From positions 1 to 64,000 of the forward strand of contig JAHLWR010000018.1 in the NCBI GenBank assembly GCA_019057815.1: a DNA stretch of 64,000 bases. The letters run 5' to 3'. Position 1 is the stretch's first letter; every line of letters starts with the position of its first letter. The notes beneath the pieces were generated by a model that was given only the letters and a program-made list of their open reading frames with translations, was not told where the DNA came from and ran no database searches. Positions 51,058 through 59,563 of the stretch are shown in pieces. Position numbers and translations under genes: made by a program. Source of the stretch: Candidatus Heimdallarchaeota archaeon (lineage in GTDB: Archaea > Asgardarchaeota > Heimdallarchaeia > Heimdallarchaeales > Heimdallarchaeaceae).

Positions 51058-51712
51058 TATCACTTTCTTTCAGATATCTTCCCCTAGCTTCAGCTTTAAG
51101 AGCTCGTTTAAGGATACTAGTTGAATTAGATGCAATTTTCTTGTATCCTTTTTGAAATGCAAAGAAGAATTCTTTGGAATATTCAGAATGTGTACTTGTA
51201 AAACATTTTTTCATTAATAACACGTCTACTGCTTTATCTTCAATTGTTTTTGAAAATTTACCAAGCCCGAAATCAATAAAATAAAGAGTATCTTCATAGA
51301 AGAGAATATTGCTCGTTGTTAAATCTCCATGAATTATATCATTATTGTGAAGTTTTCCAACCAACTCTCCTATTGTATAAACTAAATTAAGTTTTTCATC
51401 CAGAAATATCTCCTTATAGAGAACTTCTTTCACTTTTTCTCCTTTAATATTTTCCATTACAATAACATGATTTTCTAGATCCACCTCAAAAACATGAGGT
51501 GTTTTAATCCCAGCTTTTTTGGAAGCAACTAATAATCTAGTTTCTGCAATTGTCCTACTTTGCCTTAAAGATTCATCTATCTGTTTTAGTCTATATCCTT
51601 TGCTTACTCTAATTTTTTTTATGATCTCTAGTCCGAACCACATACCTTTTACAATTATGGCTTCGGCCCCCCATTCATCATAATTTTGATGTAAATTAGT
51701 TGTCGTAGGCAT
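51032..51712 (-). CDS. bud32: KEOPS kinase Bud32
   Basis: A 226-residue small atypical protein kinase that binds Kae1. The ATP-binding lobe (AEAIIVKGMWFGLEIIKKIRV) is followed by the catalytic loop IIHGDLTTSNILF and the DFG-like FIDFGLGKFS; a conserved C-terminal basic segment is present. It is encoded on its own rather than fused to Kae1. It overlaps the upstream PurM-like gene by 17 bases, so it is likely co-transcribed with that gene. Together with Cgi121 and Kae1 the window holds three KEOPS subunits; Pcc1 was not seen. Confidence 0.9.
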   Translation of the reverse strand: MPTTTNLHQNYDEWGAEAIIVKGMWFGLEIIKKIRVSKGYRLKQIDESLRQSRTIAETRLLVASKKAGIKTPHVFEVDLENHVIVMENIKGEKVKEVLYKEIFLDEKLNLVYTIGELVGKLHNNDIIHGDLTTSNILFYEDTLYFIDFGLGKFSKTIEDKAVDVLLMKKCFTSTHSEYSKEFFFAFQKGYKKIASNSTSILKRALKAEARGRYLKESDISCDYLLS

Positions 51713-52745
51713 TTTTTTTCTCTTCCAAGTTTCGTAAAGCTGTTATTATCTCATCACCTTTTGGTGATTCAATGATTGAATCTCCGAGATTAACTACACC
51801 TTTATTTTTAGTAACAGTTCCAATAACTTTACACGATATTCTTAAAGTTTGTAAGTATTGAACAAGTTCTTGAGATTTCTTCGAATCAATACCTACTATT
51901 AAAGTACCGGAAGAAATCAACCTAAATGGATCAAATTGTAGCCACATGGAGAGTTTTTTTGTTATAGGTGATAGAGGCGGCTCGGAGTTTATTTCGATTC
52001 CTATTGAACTATAAACTACTAGTTCTGTCAAGGCTCCATAAACACCTCCCTCCGTTGCATCATGTAGAAGAGATGGTTTGAATCGTTTATTTATATCAAG
52101 AGCAATGTCTACGACTCTTAATTGTTCTCCTATTCTTTTACCTTCTATTACTTCACTTTTGCTGAGAACGGTATTTATATATTTACCAGCTTCTGAAATT
52201 ATTATTCCGGTTCCTTCAATTCCTGCATTACCAATCACAACTATTTTCTCACCAACAGAAAGAATATTAGGAACTACCCAGTCTTTTGGAACAAAGCCGA
52301 ACATATGTCCTGAAACCAAGATTTGCTGAACATTTTGAGAAATCTCTGTGTGACCTCCTAAAATAGCTATCCCTAGTTCCTTACATTGTTGATGTGCTTG
52401 AAGTTGAATTTTCTCTATCTCTTTATATTTGATTTTGGGGGGACATATGATAGTTAGTAAAATCCCAAAAGGGAGAGCACCAGAACAAGAAATATCATTG
52501 GCATTAATAATAACGACATAACGACCAGGTTTAGAGGTAGGAAAAGTTATTGGATCAGATTTCTCAACTAATAGGACTTCTGAATAATTTTCATAGAAGT
52601 TTTGTACATCCTTTTTCGCTTTATTTATATCAATAATAGCTACATCAGATCCTACTTCTCCTGATGCAATGATGCCTTTCTTTTTGCTTCCCTTGTGAAT
52701 AATAAGATCTTTTAATAGATGAATTGGTAGTTTACCTTCTTCCAT
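51696..52745 (-). CDS. AIR synthase-related (PurM/HypE-like) protein
   Basis: A 349-residue protein with the PurM fold layout. An N-terminal segment with GEVGSDVAIIDI, the central AILGGHTEISQNVQ, and HDATEGGVYGALTELV match the HypE/PurM/SelD-related family of ATP-dependent enzymes. The exact role is uncertain: it could be a hydrogenase-maturation-like factor or a paralogue of unknown function. It is the first gene of a two-gene unit with bud32 (overlap of 17 bases). No hydrogenase genes are nearby. Confidence 0.75.
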   Translation of the reverse strand: MEEGKLPIHLLKDLIIHKGSKKKGIIASGEVGSDVAIIDINKAKKDVQNFYENYSEVLLVEKSDPITFPTSKPGRYVVIINANDISCSGALPFGILLTIICPPKIKYKEIEKIQLQAHQQCKELGIAILGGHTEISQNVQQILVSGHMFGFVPKDWVVPNILSVGEKIVVIGNAGIEGTGIIISEAGKYINTVLSKSEVIEGKRIGEQLRVVDIALDINKRFKPSLLHDATEGGVYGALTELVVYSSIGIEINSEPPLSPITKKLSMWLQFDPFRLISSGTLIVGIDSKKSQELVQYLQTLRISCKVIGTVTKNKGVVNLGDSIIESPKGDEIITALRNLEEKKNAYDN

Positions 52746-52955
52746 TAAATCTAAATAATTCTTAACTTTCTAAAATTTTTCTACGTGTGAACATAAATCA
52801 TTTCTAAGAAAAATTCATGAAAAACACATTTACCTTCTAACTTTGCTGGAAACTCTTACTTTAGTTGTAGGTAGTTCAAATATATCATAACCGTAAAATT
52901 ATTTAATTAAAGCATTTCTATCAGTTAATTGTAAAAATCTTTCGAGTGAAAAGAA

Positions 52956-54251
52956 ATGAATGATTTCGAAGCAATATTTAAAGAAAAAGAGATTGATTAT
53001 GTTCAATTTCATTTCACTACTCTCTTTGGTGAATTAAGATCAGTTGAGTTTCCTGCAGGTATTTGGGAAGAAATGCGTGAAGGATCAGGTGTTGATGGCT
53101 CTTCTTTAGGATTTCTAAAAACAGAGCAAAGTGATATGAGAGTAGTACCAGATCTAGATACATTTGCTGTACTACCTTGGGATCAAAGAGTAGGAAGATT
53201 CATTTGTGATGTTCAGACAAACGATGGTTTTCCGCATCCTACAGATCCCCGAAGCATCCTCAAAAAAACTATACAAAAAGCTAAAGAAATGGGCTTTGAA
53301 TACAAAACAAGACCAGAATTGGAATGGTTCTTTGTATATGACGATTACACACCTGCAGATGATGGTGTGTACATGGATACTTTACCTTTTGATAATCTTG
53401 CACTTCTTAGAAGAACAATTGCAGATGATATGATGGAAATGAATATCTCTGTAAAAACTATTCACCATGAATGTGGTTTAGGACAACACGAAATTGAATT
53501 AAGCATGGATGATGCACTTATTCAAGCGGATAATTCTCAAACTGCTAAAATGATAATTAAAACTGAATCAGTACTTGAAGGATTAATCGGAACATTTATG
53601 CCAAAACCATTCCATGATCAAGCAGGTAATGGATTACATATACATCTGTATTTGACTATAGATGGAGTTAACATCTTTTCAGATGAAGAAAAAGGTATAA
53701 GTGATACTTTAAGATATTTTGTAGGTGGAATTTTAGAACATGTAGATGCGATGACAGCTTTCTTTAATCCCACAACAAACTCCTATAAAAGACTCGTTCC
53801 AGGTCACGAGGCTCCTGTGTTTAAATCCTGGGGAGTAGCCAATAGAACAGCTTTAATTCGCGTTCCTGGCTATGAGAAAAAAGCTAGGCTTGAATATAGA
53901 GCTGCGGATGGTGCAACAAATATATATTTTGCAAAAGCGTTACTTTTAGCAGCAGGATTAGATGGTATTAGAAAAAAGATAGAACCAATTCCTCCAACGA
54001 CAGAAAATGTTGAAAAACTAACTTCTGAAGAAAGGAAAGAAATGGGTATAACACAACTACCTTCAAATCTTAATGAAGCGCTTGATTTCATGGAAAAAAG
54101 TCAATTTATTCAGGAAGTACTTGGAAAAGAGATAGTTGACATTTATCTTGATGTTAAACGCCAAGAATACAAAGAATACTTAGATATCAAAAATAAAGGA
54201 TTTGAAGCTGTGAAAGAGTGGGAACATAAAAAATACCTTGAAAGAGTTTAA
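52956..54251 (+). CDS. glnA: Glutamine synthetase (GSI)
   Basis: A 431-residue type I glutamine synthetase that makes glutamine from glutamate, ammonia and ATP. Motifs include DGSSLGFL in the N-terminal domain, the glutamate/metal site HHECGLGQHEIELS, GNGLHIHLYL and NRTALIRVPG. The tail lacks the classical adenylylation loop, as is usual in archaeal GSI-alpha. A 210-base upstream gap carries an AT-rich promoter-like stretch around 52897-52907. It has no partner such as glnK here. Confidence 0.93.
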   Translation: MNDFEAIFKEKEIDYVQFHFTTLFGELRSVEFPAGIWEEMREGSGVDGSSLGFLKTEQSDMRVVPDLDTFAVLPWDQRVGRFICDVQTNDGFPHPTDPRSILKKTIQKAKEMGFEYKTRPELEWFFVYDDYTPADDGVYMDTLPFDNLALLRRTIADDMMEMNISVKTIHHECGLGQHEIELSMDDALIQADNSQTAKMIIKTESVLEGLIGTFMPKPFHDQAGNGLHIHLYLTIDGVNIFSDEEKGISDTLRYFVGGILEHVDAMTAFFNPTTNSYKRLVPGHEAPVFKSWGVANRTALIRVPGYEKKARLEYRAADGATNIYFAKALLLAAGLDGIRKKIEPIPPTTENVEKLTSEERKEMGITQLPSNLNEALDFMEKSQFIQEVLGKEIVDIYLDVKRQEYKEYLDIKNKGFEAVKEWEHKKYLERV

Positions 54252-54395
54252 ATCTTATTTAACTTGCTGTATTTCTTCGATTACCTGTTGATGAACTACC
54301 CACAACTAAAAGAAGTGGATTTCTGCTAAGTTCATTTAAATAATAAGAGAATCTTAATAAGGTACGGTAGATAATATTTTTTTAACCTTTTCGAG

Positions 54396-56453
54396 TTGAT
54401 TGCTCTGACAATGGAACGTGATGATGTTTATAATTTACAGTATCAAGAGATTAAGGTTGTTAAAGCTAAAAAAACGCATATTTTAACTCAACTATATCTC
54501 TATAGAGAAGTTTCAATAGTTAAGATTGCTACTGAATTGAATCTAGAAGAATCAATAGTTAAACAATTCATACAATTCTTGATTCAAGATCTAATTTTAC
54601 GAGGTCATTACAGAAAAAGAACATTTGTTGTAAGTAATTTCTATAAATATCCAATAATATCTAAGAAAAAATTGACAGAACTACAAATCATCATTTTAGG
54701 AATATTAGTACCAGTGCCAAAAATGAAAGTCAGTGAACTAGCAAATATCTGTATTATTTCTAAAGAAAAACTAAAAGATAATTTAATGGATCTTGTGAAA
54801 TATGGATATTTCACTGGTTACATTAGTAAAGGATACATCAACTCAATAAATATCGAGCAACCAGATAAAAAAGAAAAAATCAGTGATGAGGATATTTTTA
54901 TCATTGGAACATGTATGATGCGAAGAAAAGCTATTCTTACTGAAGTTGCAAAAGATACAGGAATTAAAAGAGAAAAAGTGTTGTATTGCATAGCTAAATT
55001 ACTTGTAAATGGAAAGCTTGAAGCAAAAATTCAACTCGATACTGGTTTTTTAAGTAGTGAAGTTATTGTAACAGTAACAAAATTCATGATAAGTCCAAGA
55101 AAAATAGCTCTATCCGATTTAGGTGAAGAAGAGAAAGACACAGTTGGATATTTATTACTAAGAAAAAAAGCAACAATAAAATCGATTAGTAAATATGTAG
55201 AAAAAGATTCAATTACCATTCTCAGAATTTTAGCAGAACTCACAGCAAAGGGAACATTTCAGGTTATATTTACTGATAAAATAAGTGTAACTCCACTTGT
55301 GGAACTGAATTTAAGACCAATTCGAACCATAGAAGAAATGGCCACACTCAGCTTTTTTAATTATGAAGCATTATTTGGGTTACTGTCCACAAAAAATTCT
55401 ATTGCAATTAAAAAATTAGCTAATAGCATGAGTCGTTCTGAAGACGAAATCACAGAAGCTGTAATAAATCTGATGCTTGATGGGTTCGTAGATTGCACAT
55501 TGAAAGGCAATAGACTTCAAATAAACAAAGTAAATCGATACAGCAGAGCTCAAGAAGGGACATTAGAAAGATGGGAGAAGATAGTCCTAGGGATGGTAAT
55601 ATCTAATAAAATTATATCAGTAAAAGATATTTCTACTGCTTTGGGGATAGATAAAAAATTTGCAACGGAAAAATTGTACAGTTTCTATGGAAAAGGACTA
55701 ATAAAAGGGTCTATTGTAGGAAATAGATTAATACCTGATGAAATTCCTCTGTTCCCACCATTAAATCAACTCGAGGACTTTGAATCACATTTTATAGAGA
55801 TTTTTGGTTATGTAATATCAAATGATAAAATAAATCTAAAAACTATTCAGAAACTATGGGGTAAATCCCTAACAGCAGTAAAGAACATTTTATACGAGCT
55901 AATAGGTTCAGCTCTAATAGTATTAGAGATGAGTAAGAATAGTGCTTTCGTAATTTCAAGCCAATCTTTTATGCCAAATAAAGAACTAGAAGATCTAGGA
56001 AAAATATATGTTCGTCTAGTAAATGAAATTGAGAAATCAAGGAGAAAACGTATAAAGATAAGCAGCTTAGCCAATTCACTTTCGATGGAAAACGAGGATC
56101 TTTTCAAGCTTTTATGTCAGTTAACTGCTTTTGGATACTATCAAGGGAGTTTAACCATTTCATATTTTGAAAGAATAGGAAAATTGATAGAACCAGCTAA
56201 AAAAGCAACATGTCTAAATTGTGGTCATATATTAAAATCACCTTACAACCCATGTAGCAACTGCAGACAAATGCCATCGCTATGTACAGTGTGTCAGGGT
56301 CTAATCAGACGTGGTGATGAAGTTTACGAATGTCCTAGTTGCACTAATTTAGCTCATAGAGATCACTTACTGAAGTGGATATCTATCAAATCAGAATGTC
56401 CTTTATGTAAATCCAGAATTTCTCAAAGAACTCTTAAAAAGGTAACACTATGA
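54396..56453 (+). CDS. Eight-repeat winged-helix protein with C-terminal zinc ribbon and RING/PHD-like finger
   Basis: A 685-residue protein made of about eight winged-helix-like repeats, each a helix-helix-helix plus wing ending in motifs such as GHYRKRTFVVS, GYISKGYINS and GSIVGNRLIP. Residues 606-623 form a CxxC...CxxC zinc ribbon. Residues 630-671 hold Cys630, Cys633, Cys646, Cys649, His654, His657, Cys668 and Cys671. The CTVCQGLIRRGDEVYECPSC and HRDHLLKW stretches match RING-H2 or PHD cross-brace domains, with one ligand shifted. The architecture recalls winged-helix/E3-like proteins, but ligase activity is only a hypothesis. The start could be TTG at 54396 or ATG at 54411. It overlaps the MazG-like gene by four bases. 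Confidence 0.7.
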   Translation: MIALTMERDDVYNLQYQEIKVVKAKKTHILTQLYLYREVSIVKIATELNLEESIVKQFIQFLIQDLILRGHYRKRTFVVSNFYKYPIISKKKLTELQIIILGILVPVPKMKVSELANICIISKEKLKDNLMDLVKYGYFTGYISKGYINSINIEQPDKKEKISDEDIFIIGTCMMRRKAILTEVAKDTGIKREKVLYCIAKLLVNGKLEAKIQLDTGFLSSEVIVTVTKFMISPRKIALSDLGEEEKDTVGYLLLRKKATIKSISKYVEKDSITILRILAELTAKGTFQVIFTDKISVTPLVELNLRPIRTIEEMATLSFFNYEALFGLLSTKNSIAIKKLANSMSRSEDEITEAVINLMLDGFVDCTLKGNRLQINKVNRYSRAQEGTLERWEKIVLGMVISNKIISVKDISTALGIDKKFATEKLYSFYGKGLIKGSIVGNRLIPDEIPLFPPLNQLEDFESHFIEIFGYVISNDKINLKTIQKLWGKSLTAVKNILYELIGSALIVLEMSKNSAFVISSQSFMPNKELEDLGKIYVRLVNEIEKSRRKRIKISSLANSLSMENEDLFKLLCQLTAFGYYQGSLTISYFERIGKLIEPAKKATCLNCGHILKSPYNPCSNCRQMPSLCTVCQGLIRRGDEVYECPSCTNLAHRDHLLKWISIKSECPLCKSRISQRTLKKVTL

Positions 56454-56782
56454 GAGAAGAAAACTTGACTTTAGAAGAATTAAAATCAGAATTAAGGGAG
56501 TTTCTTGAAGAAAGAGATTGGCTTAGATTTTCACCTAATGAGGTTTTTATTCACTTGATTGAAGAGCTTGGAGAAATAAGTAAGCACCTCTTATTTTTAT
56601 CCGAATACAAAACAGAAAGCATGGGTCACAAAAAACCCGCTAATTCACAAATGCCTAGAGAGTTTGCGCAAGTTTTTTTTCTTTTCCTGCAATTGTGCAT
56701 AATCCTAGATATAAATATTGAAGAAGCTTGGAAAGAAGAGTTTGAAATTATGAAAAAAAGGTTTCCTACTACCGATACATAA
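56450..56782 (+). CDS. MazG-like nucleotide pyrophosphohydrolase fold protein
   Basis: A 110-residue all-helical protein with the EExxE-type motif FIHLIEELGEISKHL, as in MazG and dUTPase-type hydrolases. The second acidic motif reads REFAQVFFLF, where the usual ExxD carries Gln in place of Asp, so catalysis is doubtful. It starts four bases inside the preceding gene (ATGA overlap), which implies co-translation with the winged-helix/RING-like protein. Confidence 0.65.
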   Translation: MREENLTLEELKSELREFLEERDWLRFSPNEVFIHLIEELGEISKHLLFLSEYKTESMGHKKPANSQMPREFAQVFFLFLQLCIILDINIEEAWKEEFEIMKKRFPTTDT

Positions 56783-56809
56783 AAAAATACTTGGACTAAT
56801 GAATAACCA

Positions 56810-57547
56810 ATGAAAGCCTCCAACTCTGTACCTATTCAACCCAACAATGTTACGAAGGGTTTTATCATAGTTGATAATGTGCATAAACATTACGATATGG
56901 GGGAAGTTAAAGTATTAGCATTAAATTCGATAAACCTATCCATTAATAGAGGAGAAATTGTTTCAATAGTTGGTTCATCAGGGAGTGGAAAAACAACTTT
57001 ATTAAATATAATAGGGGCTTTAGATTATGCAGACAGTGGCAAAATCATTATTGATGGTCATGATTTGAGTAGTCTAACAGATAAACAACTAAGTTACATG
57101 AGAAGAGAAACAATAGGATATGTTTTCCAAAACTTCAACCTTCTAGAAGAACTTACAGCAGCTAAAAATATTGAAATGCCAATGATTCTTACCAAAAAAT
57201 CTAAATCTGAAAGAAAAAAAAAGGTTGAAGAGTTGCTCAAAATAGTAAATCTAGATGATCGTGCAAACCATAAGCCTAATCAGTTATCAGGAGGAGAACA
57301 ACAACGTGTTGCAATTGCAAGAGCTCTTGGAAATGACACAAAAATCATTCTAGCAGATGAACCTACTGGAAATTTAGATTCTGCTACAGGAAATAGAATA
57401 GTAGATTTACTTTTACGCGTAAGCAAAGAGGGAAACAAAACGCTGATTTTTGTTACTCACGAAAATCACATTGCAACCAAAGCTGATAGGCAAATTGTAA
57501 TGAATGACGGTTTAATAATTGAAGATAAAATCACGAAATCAAAATAA
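56810..57547 (+). CDS. ABC transporter ATP-binding protein (LolD/MacB type)
   Basis: A 245-residue ABC ATPase. Walker A is GSSGSGKTT (Gly55 on), the Q-loop is VFQNFNLLEEL, the signature LSGGEQQRVAIARAL and Walker B ILADEPTGNLDS. This type usually pairs with FtsX/MacB-like permeases in lipoprotein or peptide export. No FtsX-type permease follows; the next two genes are small and large membrane proteins without that fold, and they may or may not be partners. Confidence 0.9.
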   Translation: MKASNSVPIQPNNVTKGFIIVDNVHKHYDMGEVKVLALNSINLSINRGEIVSIVGSSGSGKTTLLNIIGALDYADSGKIIIDGHDLSSLTDKQLSYMRRETIGYVFQNFNLLEELTAAKNIEMPMILTKKSKSERKKKVEELLKIVNLDDRANHKPNQLSGGEQQRVAIARALGNDTKIILADEPTGNLDSATGNRIVDLLLRVSKEGNKTLIFVTHENHIATKADRQIVMNDGLIIEDKITKSK

Positions 57548-57587
57548 ACACTATTAACAAAGAATTTAGAAATATTAATAAGTAAGC

Positions 57588-58001
57588 ATGGGGATTCGAG
57601 TAAGTAGGGATGATATTATGCCTCGACCAGCGTCTTTCATAGGGGGAGCATTAACGGCGATTGGAATCTTTGGAGTTGTCATATCCATTGTACAGCTTAC
57701 TGAGAGTTATTGGTGGTTTCTATTTTACTTAGCTATAGGTATTCTTGGAGGTTTTACTCTAGGTTCTGTATCAGCTTCATTTAAAGAAAGTGAAAAAAAT
57801 GCTTATTTGACACTCACGGGATTTATGCTTGCAGCTATCATATTATTAACCACTTTTCTAGCTATTTGGCAACGTGACAATGCAAGTCTTAATATCGAAA
57901 ATGGAATAAATGGTATCTGGGTTATTATGATAGCAGCAGCATCTGGGCTTCTAACATATATAGGAACAACAATGATGTCAATTGGAGACTCCCGAAGGTG
58001 A
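57588..58001 (+). CDS. Four-TM membrane protein
   Basis: A 137-residue integral membrane protein with four helices (FIGGALTAIGIFGVVISIVQL, WFLFYLAIGILGGFTLGSV, LTLTGFMLAAIILLTTFLAI and IWVIMIAAASGLLTYIGTT). The N-terminus is short and basic. No family is recognised. It follows the ABC ATPase by 40 bases and could be part of the same unit, but there is no permease signature. Confidence 0.65.
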   Translation: MGIRVSRDDIMPRPASFIGGALTAIGIFGVVISIVQLTESYWWFLFYLAIGILGGFTLGSVSASFKESEKNAYLTLTGFMLAAIILLTTFLAIWQRDNASLNIENGINGIWVIMIAAASGLLTYIGTTMMSIGDSRR

Positions 58002-58034
58002 AAAAAATTTCACTTAGACTTCCAAAACCTTTTT

Positions 58035-58043
58035 TTTATATAC
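58035..58043 (+). promoter_or_regulatory. TATA box of the 10-TM gene
   Basis: TTTATATAC lies 42 bases upstream of the ATG at 58086. This predicts a leader of under 20 bases and suggests that the 10-TM gene has its own promoter, separate from the 4-TM gene. Confidence 0.45.
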
Positions 58044-58085
58044 TTATAATTAGTCTTATCAGTGAAATAAAAGAGATAGATAAAT

Positions 58086-59219
58086 ATGACAGATACAAAA
58101 TTCCTTCACTTTGGACAATTCATTAGTAAAAGAGCGTTAATAGCCACTGTAATTGGCGTGGGACTTGTTGTGATTACTGAATTTGTTTTTCCTTTGTTTG
58201 ATATTTTAAAAGTAAGTGGACTTTGGAAGTGGTTTACACCAGTAACAATAACATTCACTCTAGCAGTGATTATGGTAACAAGCGTAATGGCAAGAAACAT
58301 CGTTGCTTCAATACTCATTGCAACGTCAGCAGCATTATCATTCTACCATCCATTCAACGCGGATGCTAGCGCATCAGGATATGCTTTTACAGCAGCATTA
58401 ATCATTTTTCTTGTTACAGCAATACTTTCAGGATTTTTAGCTACAAAAGAGATGACAGGGCAATCAGCACTTTTATCTATAGGAATTATTTTTGGAATCC
58501 AAGGATTAATTGGAGCAGGAATAAGCCTAGCAACGAATTTAAATTTAGCACATGTAGAATTTTGGGATCATGGTGTCAATGTTGCGCATGGAAATATAAA
58601 GGGTTTTCCTGTTTTCGATATAGTGTTAGCTGCTTTTTCCGTGATCTATATGGTTGCATTCATCATATTATCAAGAAAAAGGTACACTGCTAGTATCGAA
58701 GGGAAAAAATTCGAAATATTCGGCCAAGTATTGATTTTCTTAGCTATTGTAGGAGCACTAATTTTCAGTATATTAAGTCATGTAACTTATAACCAAGATA
58801 CAGCTAATTCTATTTATACTGAAAATAATGCCCAGTTCTTTAATATCCTTTTTGAGAAAGAACGTTATGGAATATTCTCTTCAGTTACGTTTCTCAATAT
58901 ATTCTACATTTTACCAATAGTTGGCTTCATAATAGGTTTAGGCCTTGCTCTTATAGTTATTCAAAGAGCTGATGGAACTTTAGGATATATGAGATTTAAT
59001 TTTGAAGGTTCGTTCTTCTCCCTAAATATCGCAGTTGGTATTATCGCGTTTGGTTTCAGTTATACAATACTATATCTAGCTAGTTTCAGCTTCTACCTTA
59101 GAGTAGCAGCTTTCTTCACATTATTTACAGAATTTACTAACCTTCTTCTTCTCAATATGCTAATAGCCTATATTATATACCTAATTATAACAATTATTCG
59201 AAGAATCGCAAACAAATAA
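58086..59219 (+). CDS. Polytopic membrane protein, about 10 TM helices
   Basis: A 377-residue protein with about ten membrane segments, for instance ALIATVIGVGLVVITEFVFPL, AFTAALIIFLVTAILSGFLA and GFPVFDIVLAAFSVIYMVAF. One loop has HVEFWDHGVNVAHGN, with several His residues that could bind metal. No known family is recognised. It has a TATA box upstream and is followed by a T-rich stretch, so it is likely transcribed alone. Confidence 0.65.
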   Translation: MTDTKFLHFGQFISKRALIATVIGVGLVVITEFVFPLFDILKVSGLWKWFTPVTITFTLAVIMVTSVMARNIVASILIATSAALSFYHPFNADASASGYAFTAALIIFLVTAILSGFLATKEMTGQSALLSIGIIFGIQGLIGAGISLATNLNLAHVEFWDHGVNVAHGNIKGFPVFDIVLAAFSVIYMVAFIILSRKRYTASIEGKKFEIFGQVLIFLAIVGALIFSILSHVTYNQDTANSIYTENNAQFFNILFEKERYGIFSSVTFLNIFYILPIVGFIIGLGLALIVIQRADGTLGYMRFNFEGSFFSLNIAVGIIAFGFSYTILYLASFSFYLRVAAFFTLFTEFTNLLLLNMLIAYIIYLIITIIRRIANK

Positions 59220-59282
59220 CTTGATTTCTTTTTTTCTTTTCTTTCTCCTTTCTTATAAGCAGTTTTTTGTTCGTTTTTTTGG
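59220..59282 (+). terminator. T-rich terminator region
   Basis: Directly after the 10-TM gene there are repeated T-tracts (TTTTTTTCTTTTCTTTC, then TTTTTT and TTTTTTT). This fits archaeal intrinsic termination, which relies on U-runs without a strict hairpin. Confidence 0.45.
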
Positions 59283-59292
59283 TTTTTATATA
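59283..59292 (+). promoter_or_regulatory. TATA box before the structured RNA candidate
   Basis: TTTTTATATA lies about 25 bases upstream of 59313-59317, where the first stem of the candidate RNA begins. The spacing fits archaeal transcription start rules. Confidence 0.4.
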
Positions 59293-59312
59293 GGGCCGTA
59301 TAGATTATCCTT

Positions 59313-59460
59313 TGAAGGATTGTAGATATGCACCAACTTCATGGTGATCCTCGGGTCTACATCCAACAACCATCCAAAAGCGAACCGTAAGCAGCCTTAC
59401 AAGAGGGTGTGGGCGGTGTAGGAGGTGTGTGACATCCCCATGATGTGCTTCAAGCACTTC
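59313..59460 (+). ncRNA. Candidate structured RNA, class unknown
   Basis: This G- and C-richer block has no reading frame and contains several complementary pairs. GGAT (59317-59320) and GTAGA (59322-59326) pair with TCTAC (59356-59360) and ATCC (59361-59364), enclosing CACCA (59331-59335) with TGGTG (59342-59346). Further on, GTAAG (59387-59391) and CTTAC (59396-59400) make a hairpin with a CAGC loop, flanked by CATCC (59371-59375) and GGGTG (59405-59409). ACATC (59432-59436) pairs with GATGT (59442-59446), and GTGC with GCAC near 59445-59457. A TATA box is upstream. I could not match it to SRP RNA, RNase P, 5S rRNA or a tRNA. An RNA role is inferred. Confidence 0.4.
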
Positions 59461-59563
59461 TAAAGAATTCGCACAAAAATTCATGTCATAATAAGCATTG
59501 TAAATATCTATCTGTTATCTGACCACTGAAAAATACTGAACAACAACTCGATCAAGCTATAAT

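Noticed and set aside
59313-59460. SRP RNA, 5S rRNA or RNase P RNA at the structured block
   Set aside because: The GTAAGCAGCC stretch looks a little like SRP helix 8 and the CCATCC...CGAACC stretch like 5S loop C, but the flanking pairing and conserved boxes of those RNAs are absent. I kept it as an RNA of unknown class.
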